From IMG/VR virus record IMGVR_UViG_3300025898_000001, positions 1-56,894 of that record: DNA of 56,894 nucleotides; one strand, given 5' to 3'. The notes below the pieces were generated by a model that saw only the letters and a program-made list of their open reading frames with translations, ran no database searches and was not told the origin of the DNA. Within the stretch, counting starts at the first letter, position 1. Every line of letters starts with the position of its first letter. Position numbers and translations under genes: made by a program. Below are positions 1-8,131 of the stretch, piece by piece. This DNA comes from a virus.

Positions 1-127
1 CCCTCCTACTTACTCTTGGAGCTGGGCAGATCGGGATACCGCCGCTTGACCGCGGCTCTGACCTGCGCCTTCTGCTGGGGGGTGCCGTTGGCGGCGACTC
101 GCGCCAGCGCGTCGATCGCGTGGGCCC
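1..127. repeat. Exact 127-bp terminal repetition (copy 1)
   Basis: Bases 1-127 are identical to 56768-56894. The repeat lies inside the end of the small gene upstream of the large terminase, so both ends belong to the same continuous operon. A length of exactly 127 equals a common assembler k-mer size, so the repeat most likely marks a circular assembly graph (circularly permuted or concatemeric phage DNA) and not a biological direct terminal repeat. Confidence 0.95.
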
Positions 128-215
128 GGTCGTGTATCGGGTATTGCCGGGTCGCGGGAATGGCGAATGAGGACTTGGGGAGTCGGTCTCGCATCTTGGT
201 CGTCAACTGAGCCAT
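6..215 (-). CDS. Small basic phage protein upstream of large terminase
   Basis: A 69-residue basic protein with the pattern FAIPATRQYPIHDRAHAIDA followed by ALARVAANGTP and a C-terminal AAVKRRYPDL. This compact helical signature (a tyrosine-proline-I-x-D-x-x-H-A-x-x-A-L motif and a terminal R-R-Y-P) is typical of a small family found next to terminase or protease genes in many actinophages (DUF6582-like from memory). The ATG at 215 is preceded by an AGGGGGT ribosome site. Because the genome closes on itself, the next gene downstream is the large terminase, 10 bp away across the junction. The role is unknown; packaging or head assembly is a guess from position. Confidence 0.75.
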   Translation of the reverse strand: MAQLTTKMRDRLPKSSFAIPATRQYPIHDRAHAIDALARVAANGTPQQKAQVRAAVKRRYPDLPSSKSK

Positions 216-225
216 GATTCACCCC

Positions 226-543
226 CTAACTCCAGTTCATGACCGTCTCGATCAGCTGCTGCTGAGCGTCGAAGGCCTCGCCGTAGGTTGGGGGGAAAGG
301 CTGCCCGGTGACGTACCAGGAGGCTCGACCGTCGGCCCTGCGCAGACCGACCATCTGCCGGCGGTCCTCGTAGGACATCGAGTCGTTCTCGACGCCGGTG
401 AGATAGCCCAGTCGAAGTCGCTCAGCTGTGCTCAGCGCGTCGGCTGGCTTAGGCTGCACCGTGTTGTTGACGACCCTCGATCGGTACTGGACGCCCCCAT
501 ACTCCGAACCGGCGATCTGGTCGCGATAGAGCTTGTAGGACAT
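226..543 (-). CDS. Hypothetical protein, late operon
   Basis: A 105-residue acidic-to-neutral protein beginning MSYKLYRDQIAG. The frame stays open upstream of the chosen ATG (543), but that part overlaps the preceding gene and is Arg-rich shadow coding. No recognised domain; the middle contains LGYLTGVENDSMSYEDRRQM and a C-terminal aromatic stretch. It lies between a putative virion protein (557-892) and the small gene at 6-215 in the late operon, so a structural or assembly role is possible but unproven. Confidence 0.7.
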   Translation of the reverse strand: MSYKLYRDQIAGSEYGGVQYRSRVVNNTVQPKPADALSTAERLRLGYLTGVENDSMSYEDRRQMVGLRRADGRASWYVTGQPFPPTYGEAFDAQQQLIETVMNWS

Positions 544-556
544 CTCACACCCCCCG

Positions 557-892
557 TCAGTACGTGTAGCCTTCGAACTTGATCGCGGCGTTGTCGCCGT
601 TGATCTGCAGGGTGGAGCTGTAGTCCGAGGTCGAGTAGGGACCGAACCAGATCGGCCGCGTCGTGTTCGCCGGAATCGGCGTCGAGATGGCCGTCGCGTT
701 GCCGCCCCCATCCAGCCGGGTCGGCGTGATCGAGAAGTTGTGCGAGGCCGCCCCGTCGGTGTTGGTCACACCGATCTTCAGTGTGCCGTTGTTTACCATC
801 GAGTTGCCGTTGGCGACATCAGCGGCCACCGCGACCATCGAGGCCGCGCCAGCCCGGGTGACCGCTACGGGGGCGATCGGGGTTCTTGCCAT
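557..892 (-). CDS. Putative virion-associated beta-sandwich protein
   Basis: A 111-residue protein rich in Ala, Thr, Asn and Ser, lacking Cys, with alternating hydrophobic/polar stretches such as NGTLKIGVTNTDGA and TLQINGDNAAIKFEGY that look like an all-beta fold. The ATG at 892 follows a strong GGAGG site. It follows the large tail fibre gene directly in the same operon. By composition it resembles head decoration or fibre-tip proteins; the exact role cannot be read from sequence. Confidence 0.7.
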   Translation of the reverse strand: MARTPIAPVAVTRAGAASMVAVAADVANGNSMVNNGTLKIGVTNTDGAASHNFSITPTRLDGGGNATAISTPIPANTTRPIWFGPYSTSDYSSTLQINGDNAAIKFEGYTY

Positions 893-918
893 ATCATCCT
901 CCTTCAGAGGTCACTGGG

Positions 919-2979
919 CTAGTAGGCCACGCCCAAGTCTTCGATGTAGAGCTCTCGGACACCCACCGGAGTGAATATCCCGGTGCCACTTATCCTCGTC
1001 GCCGAGACGCCGAAAACATGTGTTCCCGTCACCGTGCAGAGGAATGTCTGTCTGAGCAAGATACTGTTGCGTGAAGCTGACCCCGTCGAGGAGTACGTGT
1101 ACTGACTCTGGGCGATGTTGGCCGAGGCTGAAGTCGGGTTGGAGGCCGACTGAGAGTCTCGTATATTCAACTGTATGATGTCGTTGGCGACACTCAAGTT
1201 GCCCAGCAGACCGTCGAGAGTAGCTCTGTACCGCCGGCCGCTAACCAACGTGACTGTGTGGTAACCGAGCACCGTGTCGAAAGTCTCGGTGGTGGACGAC
1301 GTGGCGGTGCCAGAGGACGACGTCGCGTTCGGGGCGGCCGAGACGATGGTGCCCTGAGGCACCCAGTGAGACCCATCGTAGACCATGCTCCGACCGGTGT
1401 CGCTCTCGAATATCTCCATGCCCTGGAACGGAGTCGCCGGCCGAGTGGTGCTGGTGACGATCGTGGTGCCGCCCAAAGCGATGACGTTGCCGGCGGCGTC
1501 CTTCCAGTTAGGTCGACCCGACAACGCGTAGAGCACTCCACCACCGGCGGGTGTGGATGCGGGTGAGGTGGTGGCATTGGCCACCTCTATGACTCCCACA
1601 CCCCCCGAGCCGAGAGTGGCGACCGCGCCCACAAGCAGCGTGGTGTCGTGGTAGAAGACCTTAGTCGTAGCTCGGCCATACTTCACGTCGCGCGCCGCCG
1701 CGCCAGAGCCGATCTCGCTGTGGCCGTCGGCATACACCGCGTATCGGTGGGAAGACACGTCGCCGGCGACTTCACCCTCATAGACGACTGTCGCCGCGTC
1801 CTGGGCGATAGCCCTGAAAATCTGACCTCCGGCCTGGGTGCTGGTGACCTGCACGGACGGGTTGGCTGCGCCGGCGGCGACCACTACACTGTTGTTGACG
1901 GTCAGCGTGTTGCTCAGCGTCTTAGCCCCGGCGATAGTCTGACTCGTGGTCAGATCGACAAAGTTCTGAGTGGCCGAACCCGTGCCGCCGTTGGCCACAC
2001 TGACCGGTGTGGCGAGCGACAGTGTGTTGCCGCTCTTAGTGAGGCCGGTGCCCGCAGTGATCTCGCCTGCGCCGGAGAACTGGGTCCAGTTCTGCGCGGT
2101 GGTGCCGACGATCAGGTTGCCAGGAATGATCGGCAGAGTCCAGCCGGAGCCAGAGTTGGCGGTGCCGCCCTCAATGAAGACGAAGGCACCCGCCGCGTCG
2201 GTGTTCGTGTCGACGTCGGTCGCTCGAGTGAGGATGTATGGGTGGGTCGAGTCGCCCACCTGAGTCACCGTGTAGACGCCGTCGTTGGCGCCTGCCGCCT
2301 CATTCTTCACCAGCACGCGGTCGCTCACGCCCGGGGTAGCCCCGTCGATAGAGCCGAGCGCGCCGTTGGCGGTCGCGGTCAGCGTGGCGCCCACACCAGA
2401 CGCGCCGTTGGAGTAGGTATTTGCCGGCAAGGCTGTCGTAGTCGCACATCGGCAGGAGGCCTTGGGCGACAGACCGGACACTATAGCGTCTACATACTGC
2501 TTGGTCGCCGGCTGCAGGGCCGCGACCGGGTCGGCGGCCAGGGTGATAGCCCCGATCATAGTGCCGCCGGTCAGTGGCAGCATCAGATCTGCGTAGGCCT
2601 TGCGCACCAGCTGATTGGCGGTTGTGGGGTTGCTCGCCGGCCCCACGGGAATAGTGCCGAAGGTCTTGGTGCCATTGATCGTCTGGTTGGTGCTAAGATC
2701 GACGAAGTTCGTGGACAACGCCGACACCGGCAGCTGCGCTGTGGGCACCAGACCAGAGCCGTCCAGCGAGGCCACGCCATTGACCGCGCCTCGAGTGGTG
2801 AGGTCGAGAGCTCCAACGTCGGCTGAGTTCAGGGTGATGCTCGAGCCTGACTTGCCGTTGACCATCGTCGGGAGTCCCTGGGGACCCTGTAGACCGAGCG
2901 ACTGTATGGTGATCTGGGGCACCGTGCCCTGGTTGGTGACGGTGACGACCCGCTGCTGGTCGAGAACTACCGCGGTCAC
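919..2979 (-). CDS. Tail fibre / receptor-binding protein
   Basis: A 686-residue protein with typical phage tail-fibre composition (very rich in T, S, G, N, A, V). A short collagen-like LQGPQGLP segment near residue 30 is followed by repeats of fibre-family phrases: NFVDLSTNQTINGTKTF and later NFVDLTTSQTIAGAKTL, LPLTGGTMIGAI, and ATKQYVDA, which are hallmarks of trimeric fibre shafts. The C-terminal 150 residues form a distinct domain, probably the receptor-binding head. I place the start at GTG 2979, which overlaps the TGA of the upstream gene as GTGA (translational coupling); the longer open frame begins in shadow sequence. Confidence 0.88.
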   Translation of the reverse strand: MTAVVLDQQRVVTVTNQGTVPQITIQSLGLQGPQGLPTMVNGKSGSSITLNSADVGALDLTTRGAVNGVASLDGSGLVPTAQLPVSALSTNFVDLSTNQTINGTKTFGTIPVGPASNPTTANQLVRKAYADLMLPLTGGTMIGAITLAADPVAALQPATKQYVDAIVSGLSPKASCRCATTTALPANTYSNGASGVGATLTATANGALGSIDGATPGVSDRVLVKNEAAGANDGVYTVTQVGDSTHPYILTRATDVDTNTDAAGAFVFIEGGTANSGSGWTLPIIPGNLIVGTTAQNWTQFSGAGEITAGTGLTKSGNTLSLATPVSVANGGTGSATQNFVDLTTSQTIAGAKTLSNTLTVNNSVVVAAGAANPSVQVTSTQAGGQIFRAIAQDAATVVYEGEVAGDVSSHRYAVYADGHSEIGSGAAARDVKYGRATTKVFYHDTTLLVGAVATLGSGGVGVIEVANATTSPASTPAGGGVLYALSGRPNWKDAAGNVIALGGTTIVTSTTRPATPFQGMEIFESDTGRSMVYDGSHWVPQGTIVSAAPNATSSSGTATSSTTETFDTVLGYHTVTLVSGRRYRATLDGLLGNLSVANDIIQLNIRDSQSASNPTSASANIAQSQYTYSSTGSASRNSILLRQTFLCTVTGTHVFGVSATRISGTGIFTPVGVRELYIEDLGVAY

Positions 2980-3368
2980 GGTTGTGCCACCCGCCTGACC
3001 GTGATCTGGCCGCTCAGCATGTCCTGCGCCGAGCCGGTGCCGGGCTGATACCACAAAGTCCAGAAGACGTAGCCGCCTCGATTACCAAACAGCGTCTGGG
3101 TCGCGACGCCGGTGAGATTCAGCGTCAGCTTGCCATTGACCGCGTCGGTCACCGTCAGCGAGCCGTTCGGATTGCTCACGTCTGTGGTGAGAATCGAGAC
3201 GAGCTTGGTGCCGTCGATCGCCTCGGCGACGAACTCCAGCACGATGCCGGTGAGATTGATCGGATTAGGCGGCGTGGAGCTATCCTGCAGGGTGAAGGCG
3301 AGACTGCGCACAGCCCCTCGGTCGCAGGTGAACATCAGCTCATCAGCGACCACAGTCACAGTGCTCAT
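2976..3368 (-). CDS. Putative baseplate/fibre accessory protein (BppU-like)
   Basis: A 130-residue all-beta protein. Its plan of a polar N-terminal strand region, a DRGAVRSLAFTLQD strand, an I-V-L-E-F-V core and a C-terminal Y-V-F-W-T-L-W-Y-Q-P strand with a final GQITV resembles the N-terminal domain of baseplate upper proteins of Gram-positive phages. It sits between two tail fibre genes and overlaps the next one by GTGA, which fits a fibre connector. ATG 3368 follows a GGAGG site. Family assignment is tentative. Confidence 0.6.
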   Translation of the reverse strand: MSTVTVVADELMFTCDRGAVRSLAFTLQDSSTPPNPINLTGIVLEFVAEAIDGTKLVSILTTDVSNPNGSLTVTDAVNGKLTLNLTGVATQTLFGNRGGYVFWTLWYQPGTGSAQDMLSGQITVRRVAQP

Positions 3369-3378
3369 TCCACACCTC

Positions 3379-4746
3379 CTACCGGGCGCCCATGATGAAG
3401 TATCCTGAGTTCGGCGTGTACGTCGTCGGATCGAAGCTCGCCGGCGCGGTGGCGACCCCGCTCTTGAATATCGCCATGCGGCGGCCGTTCATCACCGGGA
3501 AGTTCGCGGTCTGTGTGGTGCCGGTGGCCGCGAAGTGAGGCTGAGTGCCTGAGAAGTGCGTCAGGAACCCGATGTAGTAGTTACTGCCGGCGTTTACGGT
3601 GTGGGAGCCGCCCATAGCGCCGCCAACCATGCCGGTCGTGGAGAATACAGCGGTCAGATCGCCGGTCAGATCGATCTGGTTGCCGAGTTCATCGTACAGA
3701 TAGAGCGCGTTCGTGCCTGAGCCCGTGACCCCCGCGAGTGTGACCCAGATCTCCAAGGTGGAGATCGACTTGGTCCTCGACGCGGTGCAGAGGCACAGCA
3801 CGAAGTCGCCCGGACTCTGCGCGTAGGTCACCGCGCTGAGCCGCGGATCAGCGGTCAGCAGACCGTAGCCGAGCATCTTCGCCGCGTCTGAACTTAGCGC
3901 GCCGATGGAGTCCGGCGACAACGCGTCAGACTGACCGACAGCGTGTGAGGCTGCGTGGGCGAGCGGCGTCCTCGCGTCGCTGGTGGTCGGGTCGTTCGCG
4001 GACAACGCCTTGCTCGCGCCTGACCCGGCAGCGCCGACCACCGGCAGCTGGCCGAAGGTAGCCACATCGGTCGCTACCGAGCCGTTGGTCACCCCAGTGA
4101 TCTTGTGGCTACCCATAGCCAGCGCGCCAGACAGCGACCCGCCCGTCAGCGGCAGATACAGACCGGCTGCGCTCGCCGCTGCGGCGTTGATAGCGGCGGT
4201 CTGCGCCGCGGCCGCGGCCCCAGCGGCGTCCGCCCCCACCTGAGAGGCTGTCAGAAGGACGTTGCCAGTGCCGTCGGGCGGCTGACTGTTGACCGCGGTG
4301 ACCGTGCCACCGCTCGTGGGGTTGCCCCACTGAGCCTCGAAGTTGCCCACGCTCTTCAGGATCTGGCCGGGAGTGCCAGTGTTAAGAATGGTCACGCCGG
4401 GCAGCGGCGCTGGCGGACTCACCGGAGTCTTGGTCGAAAGATCCACGGTCGGTCCGTCGGTGGTCAGAATCTGTATCGGATACGGACCCTTGTCGGCGAC
4501 GCCCCGGATTCGATGGGTAATATTCCACACCGAGCCGGCCGGGACGTGCGGGTCGTCGTTGGGTACTAGAGGTGTGGGCTGGAGCACCCCCTCGACGACC
4601 GGGATTTTTATCTTGGACGACTGTATGATCAGCTTGTCGGTCGAATCCACCAGGTCGTTGGACAGTGAGGCCTCGACATAGCCGTTCATGCCCGCCAACG
4701 ACCCGTCGCCTATGGCGCCGGTCAAAACCACCGTGCTGGGAGCCAT
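3379..4746 (-). CDS. Tail fibre protein
   Basis: A 455-residue protein. Residues 1-110 form a globular domain that begins MAPSTVVLTGAIGDGSL and contains a WNITHRIRGV strand typical of fibre-anchoring domains. A low-complexity Ala-rich helical segment (about 180-200) and the phrase LYLPLTGGSLSGALAMGSHKI, shared in kind with the 686-residue fibre, mark the shaft. The C-terminal third is a compact domain ending GYFIMGAR that could bind a receptor. ATG 4746 has an excellent GGAGGTGA site. Confidence 0.85.
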   Translation of the reverse strand: MAPSTVVLTGAIGDGSLAGMNGYVEASLSNDLVDSTDKLIIQSSKIKIPVVEGVLQPTPLVPNDDPHVPAGSVWNITHRIRGVADKGPYPIQILTTDGPTVDLSTKTPVSPPAPLPGVTILNTGTPGQILKSVGNFEAQWGNPTSGGTVTAVNSQPPDGTGNVLLTASQVGADAAGAAAAAQTAAINAAAASAAGLYLPLTGGSLSGALAMGSHKITGVTNGSVATDVATFGQLPVVGAAGSGASKALSANDPTTSDARTPLAHAASHAVGQSDALSPDSIGALSSDAAKMLGYGLLTADPRLSAVTYAQSPGDFVLCLCTASRTKSISTLEIWVTLAGVTGSGTNALYLYDELGNQIDLTGDLTAVFSTTGMVGGAMGGSHTVNAGSNYYIGFLTHFSGTQPHFAATGTTQTANFPVMNGRRMAIFKSGVATAPASFDPTTYTPNSGYFIMGAR

Positions 4747-4782
4747 GCTGTCACCTCCCCCAACGCTGGGAGTCGGTCAGAG

Positions 4783-5094
4783 TCAGGCGTGCGGTCGGAA
4801 ACGCGGGTCGAGCACGAACCAGTCCTCAGCGAAGATGTCGTCCTGCGTCGGCGTCCAGGGCTGGCAGGTCCTGGTGTTGTTGTTGAACTCCATCAGATAG
4901 GGCGAGAACTTGATGCGGGTGCCCTCGGGCATCTGCAGGGCTTCCGCGGTGTTGCCGTTGATGCCGATGCCCTCAGGGTACCCCCTCTGAGCGACGATCA
5001 TCCGCTCATTGTTCCAGGAGACGCGCGACATAGCGTCTCCATTGACGATACACTGGGCGAGAATGCCCGGGAAGGGCGCGTCGAGGGTGGGCAT
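4783..5094 (-). CDS. Tad2-like (DUF2829) anti-Thoeris protein
   Basis: A 103-residue protein that matches the DUF2829 pattern along its length: an N-terminal R-V-S-W-N element, then QRGYPEGIGINGNTAEA, MPEGTRIKFSPYLM, and the C-terminal PWTPTQDDIFAEDWFVLD. DUF2829 is the family of Tad2, which binds the cyclic ADP-ribose isomer made by Thoeris TIR proteins and so blocks that defence (established for characterised members). The start ATG 5094 is used in preference to an upstream in-frame codon inside the neighbouring gene. It is unusual here to find it in the late operon between a JAB protease and tail fibres. Function in this phage is inferred from family resemblance only. Confidence 0.78.
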   Translation of the reverse strand: MPTLDAPFPGILAQCIVNGDAMSRVSWNNERMIVAQRGYPEGIGINGNTAEALQMPEGTRIKFSPYLMEFNNNTRTCQPWTPTQDDIFAEDWFVLDPRFRPHA

Positions 5095-5102
5095 GGTCGC
5101 TC

Positions 5103-5465
5103 CTAGAACTCGATGATGGTCAGGTCGTCGGCGTCCATCACGACCACCGCATATCTCAGACCTGGTATCTTGGTGCGCATGTCGCGCAGACTGGGGCCCT
5201 TCAGGCCGCTGGGGTGGCTGTGCCACACCACCAGATCCTGCTCAGACACCGACGTCCAGTCGTCGCCGGCGCAGAGCTTCAGCGCCTCGGTGATCGAGGC
5301 CGTAGAGATAGCGTAGGATGACTGAGGCTCGTCGCTCAAGTTATCTAGCGCGACGACTATCTCCGCTTCTCCTGGGGGCCGATAGAGAAGCCCCACGGCC
5401 TCCTTGAGGCCCGATCGACGCGTGATCGATCGAATAGCTTCGAGGGCGACCGGATCCTCGGTCAT
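5103..5465 (-). CDS. JAB1/MPN-type metalloprotease (JAMM)
   Basis: A 120-residue protein carrying a complete JAMM zinc motif: HSHPSGLKGPSLRD gives H-x-H-x(7)-S-x-x-D, and the partner glutamate lies in LKEAVGLLY near the N terminus. Prokaryotic JAB domains cleave peptide or isopeptide bonds; in many siphophages a JAB domain is part of a tail-tip assembly protein (lambda gpK-type), usually with an NlpC/P60 domain that is absent here. The ATG at 5465 overlaps the upstream stop as TGATG, so I prefer it to the in-frame ATG at 5480. Its place among fibre genes suggests tail maturation. Confidence 0.82.
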   Translation of the reverse strand: MTEDPVALEAIRSITRRSGLKEAVGLLYRPPGEAEIVVALDNLSDEPQSSYAISTASITEALKLCAGDDWTSVSEQDLVVWHSHPSGLKGPSLRDMRTKIPGLRYAVVVMDADDLTIIEF

Positions 5466-5791
5466 CAGATCGCGGTCCATGGGATCTGAGGCGAGACGTC
5501 TCGGCTCTTCATGACGGCCAGGTCGTCCTCGGTGATCACGCCGAGCTCGACCAGACGTCGTCGCAGCACCAGATCAGGCGTCGGCACGACCATGACGTTG
5601 ATCGTCGGCGGCAGAATCGTGCCCTCCGAGGTCTTAGAGCCGGCCTTCACGCCGACCCGCTGTGTGGATCGCTCCACAGCGCCGGTGGCCGTCCACCGAT
5701 GACCGAGGCCCTCTCGTTCCTCAGCGAGCTGGTGCTCTATCGGGTCACGGTCGCAGACGTAGCACTTGCGACCTTCGATGTCGTCGGTCAC
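5465..5791 (-). CDS. Hypothetical protein with CxxC knuckle
   Basis: A 108-residue protein. The N terminus carries a CYVC pair followed by acidic and His residues that might bind zinc; the centre is a beta-rich stretch with ILPPTINVMVVPTPDL, and the C terminus is helical (RRRLVELGVITEDDLAVM). No family recognised. It overlaps its upstream neighbour by 4 bp and its downstream JAB gene by TGATG, so the three genes are translationally coupled. Confidence 0.65.
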   Translation of the reverse strand: MTDDIEGRKCYVCDRDPIEHQLAEEREGLGHRWTATGAVERSTQRVGVKAGSKTSEGTILPPTINVMVVPTPDLVLRRRLVELGVITEDDLAVMKSRDVSPQIPWTAI

Positions 5792-6072
5792 GACGTCGCC
5801 AGCGTGACTGTCGAACCGTCGGTCGACAGCGTGTGGTCGGTCAGGCCGCTCTCAGCGAGCGTGTCCGCCATGCCGGGCTCGTAGATCGCTCCGATGAACA
5901 GGCCGCTCGGATCCAGCGTGCCGTCGCCGTAGACGTCGCCCCGATAGAACACCTGCACCGACGTCGTGGAGGCCGGCGCCACCGAGGCGTCGACGCACTG
6001 CGCGCTGAAGTGCAGATCGCCGCCTGGCTCGTGCTCGGTCACTTGGAAGTTCTGCAGCTGTGTGTCAGTCAT
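5788..6072 (-). CDS. Hypothetical protein, late operon
   Basis: A 94-residue acidic protein beginning MTDTQLQNFQV, beta-strand rich, with FYRGDVYGDGTLDP that resembles a calcium-loop-like or turn sequence. ATG 6072 lies about 9 nt after a GGAGAGG site; an alternative ATG at 6081 abuts that site. It overlaps the preceding large gene by 8 bp. No family recognised. Confidence 0.62.
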   Translation of the reverse strand: MTDTQLQNFQVTEHEPGGDLHFSAQCVDASVAPASTTSVQVFYRGDVYGDGTLDPSGLFIGAIYEPGMADTLAESGLTDHTLSTDGSTVTLATS

Positions 6073-7315
6073 CCTCTTCATCCTCTCCGACGATCTCAGC
6101 GTCTATGACATTCTCTATGGCCAGGTGACGGCCGAGCGTAGAGCCGTACACCGCCCTCAAAGCCTCGTCGGTGTAGCCCTGACGCTGACCGCGCTGACCC
6201 ACACGCATGTCGCCGGTCGTCACCACACCGTCCTGGGTCAGCTCGACGCCGGGAGCGACCATGACCTCGCCCAGAATGGCCGACAGCTTGACCGATATGT
6301 CGCTCTCGGTGCGCTGGGTCGCCTTGCCGAGCATGTGGTCGAGCGCGAACTCAGCCGCCTTCATCTTGACCGACGCCGGCACGATCGGGCGACCGCGACC
6401 GTCGATCTCGTTGTCGCCCAGAATGCCCTCGATGGTGCGCAGCGAGTCGACCGCCAGGACGTCCAGCGAGTGTCGCACCCGACGGGTGAGTTCCTCGCGG
6501 ATCTTCTCCTTCATCTCAGCCCGCATCATGGCCGAGGGAGGCAGTCTGGCGAAGTTGCCCTTGCCGTTGCGGGGATATCCGCGCTTCAGCTCCTCGAGGT
6601 CCCACTCATTGAGCGGCTTGAAGAGCAGCTGAAACTCCTCCTCGGAGAGATGCATGCCCTTCTTAAGCTTGCGCTCGGCCCGACGTCGCGCCTGACGCTG
6701 GGTCATCAGCAGCTGGGTCTGCGGATCCATCGGCCGGTCGTCGACCAGCGTCACCCGCTGCTTGAAGGCCTCGTGCTTGGCGGTGTTCGGCCGGTACGGA
6801 TTGAAGTTCTCTCCGAGCGTGCCGGCCTCCATGCGGCCCCAATAGTACTCGTTGCGGGCCATCTCAGCCTCTGCGTCCTTGCCAGGCCATCTGCTGCGAG
6901 CGAAACTCAGCGCGCCCCGATACGTCTCGGCCTCAGGGGCGGTGGAGTACTTGCTCAGGCCGTAGGCCCGGTGTGGATATAGCGGCTCCATGACCTCAGA
7001 GAAGTCGACGATCACCGGCAGCACCGGCACCGGCTCGTACACCTTGGCCCTGCGACGACGCTCCCTCAGAAACTCCTTCGAGGTCAGACCGTCGCTACCC
7101 AGAAACTCTAGGTCCTCCTCGGTGAAGCGACTGTCGTCGTAGTATCGGATGTTGGCCTCGCCGGCGTTGGGCTCGTACGTCGGCTTGTATCGAGGGTCGC
7201 GCGGATTGTCTAGTATCTCCACACCGAACTCCCGGGCGATGCGACGGCGGTAGGGTGTGGTGGGAGATGGGGTCGGCGTCGAAAGAATACGGTCTCCGAT
7301 ATGTCCTGGCATCAT
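6065..7315 (-). CDS. Putative small terminase subunit-like protein
   Basis: A 416-residue, highly charged, mostly helical protein. The C-terminal third contains SVKMKAAEFALDHMLGKATQR followed by an acidic region, reminiscent of phage small-terminase or DNA-recognition proteins in which an A-x-x-x-x-L-D-x-x-L-G-K-x-T-Q segment closes the core. At 416 residues it is far longer than a usual small terminase (150-200). The N-terminal half is rich in Arg/Tyr and could be a separate DNA- or protein-binding module. Its place near the head of the late operon that also holds the large terminase supports a packaging role, but several tail genes lie between them. Confidence 0.45.
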   Translation of the reverse strand: MMPGHIGDRILSTPTPSPTTPYRRRIAREFGVEILDNPRDPRYKPTYEPNAGEANIRYYDDSRFTEEDLEFLGSDGLTSKEFLRERRRRAKVYEPVPVLPVIVDFSEVMEPLYPHRAYGLSKYSTAPEAETYRGALSFARSRWPGKDAEAEMARNEYYWGRMEAGTLGENFNPYRPNTAKHEAFKQRVTLVDDRPMDPQTQLLMTQRQARRRAERKLKKGMHLSEEEFQLLFKPLNEWDLEELKRGYPRNGKGNFARLPPSAMMRAEMKEKIREELTRRVRHSLDVLAVDSLRTIEGILGDNEIDGRGRPIVPASVKMKAAEFALDHMLGKATQRTESDISVKLSAILGEVMVAPGVELTQDGVVTTGDMRVGQRGQRQGYTDEALRAVYGSTLGRHLAIENVIDAEIVGEDEEDD

Positions 7316-7327
7316 CCACCCCCTGAG

Positions 7328-7522
7328 TCATCGTGTGTGCGTGAGTCCAACTATGAGTCCGAAGGCGACCGCCGGCGCGACGGCCTTGATAAGAATCTCG
7401 GTCATGAGCCCGCGGATCCATCTCACTCGGGCGTCGTGTCGCTGCAGCCTCGCCAGGGATCTCATGTCCTGGGCGAACCGCGGCGAGGTGTATCGATATG
7501 TGGTGGTGTCAGGCCTCGTCAT
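7328..7522 (-). CDS. Small membrane protein
   Basis: A 64-residue protein with a basic N-terminal half (RHDARVRWIRG) and one C-terminal transmembrane segment, ILIKAVAPAVAFGLIVGL. ATG 7522 lies just after a GGGGG tract; ATG 7525 and 7537 are alternatives. It is an early gene of the late operon, far from the lysis cassette. Function unknown. Confidence 0.55.
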   Translation of the reverse strand: MTRPDTTTYRYTSPRFAQDMRSLARLQRHDARVRWIRGLMTEILIKAVAPAVAFGLIVGLTHTR

Positions 7523-7569
7523 CATGCCCCCTATCATAGGCGCATGCGCGAATCAGCTCGCCCCTTGGA

Positions 7570-7815
7570 CTAGATGCCCGACACAGTGGCCAGGTCTGTG
7601 AGCGCGGCGGCCTTAGTGGTTCTCGTCGGCTGCACCTGTATCTGCCGGCCCCCGGGCAGCGTCGCGTGTACCGCCCAGGCCTCGGTGCCGCCCTGCGGGT
7701 CGTTGGTGTTGGGCGTGTTGGCCGACATGCGCACCACACGAAGCTCGAGAATGGTGCTGAAGTTCACTCTGGCGTCGCCGTCGGTCGACGGCTGCCAGCC
7801 GGTCAGTGCCGCCAT
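7570..7815 (-). CDS. Hypothetical protein, first gene of late operon
   Basis: An 81-residue protein beginning MAALTGWQPSTDGDARV. ATG 7815 follows an AGGAG site by 6 nt, which decides the start against an upstream in-frame ATG at 7863. Beta-rich with HATLPGGRQIQVQPTRTT. It is the first gene after the promoter near 8,150 and a leader of about 310 nt. No family recognised. Confidence 0.62.
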   Translation of the reverse strand: MAALTGWQPSTDGDARVNFSTILELRVVRMSANTPNTNDPQGGTEAWAVHATLPGGRQIQVQPTRTTKAAALTDLATVSGI

Positions 7816-8026
7816 GACAGCTCCTGTGAGTGTTCGAGGGTGGGCTGTGGGCATCTCACCCACATCTTCCGAGCGAGACCGTGAGGCCCCTCAGCCCCGG
7901 GCTCTAGAAATCCATCAACCTGAGCTATGCTGCGGGTGCACCCGGCGGCGCCCAGGCCTAGCGCGTCGGAGTCGCCGCTCGCGCCGGCTGTCGGCTGTCT
8001 TGATACTTAGACGATGTGGCCCTCGA

Positions 8027-8068
8027 GCGGAGTCTAGAGCCCCTGGACGGCCGCTCGCGGAGTCTAGA
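8027..8068. repeat. 12-bp direct repeats, 30-bp period
   Basis: GCGGAGTCTAGA at 8027-8038 and again at 8057-8068 in the leader of the late operon. The period is close to three helical turns, which suits binding of a regulator or packaging protein to one face of the DNA. Confidence 0.6.
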
Positions 8069-8131
8069 CTTAGCCCAGCGACCCTGGAGGGGCCGTGCCA
8101 GGTGAGACAGACACGAGCGGCCGTCGAGAGG

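Noticed and set aside
1-127. Terminal repeat as a genuine direct terminal repeat of the virion
   Set aside because: Length equals a standard k-mer and it lies within a coding gene in the middle of the late operon; an assembly overlap explains it more simply.
7900-7970. tRNA-like words (GCTCAG and a GAGC) on the minus strand
   Set aside because: Could not fold a 7-bp acceptor with a proper T-arm and CCA-proximal pairing; the D-loop would be far too long.
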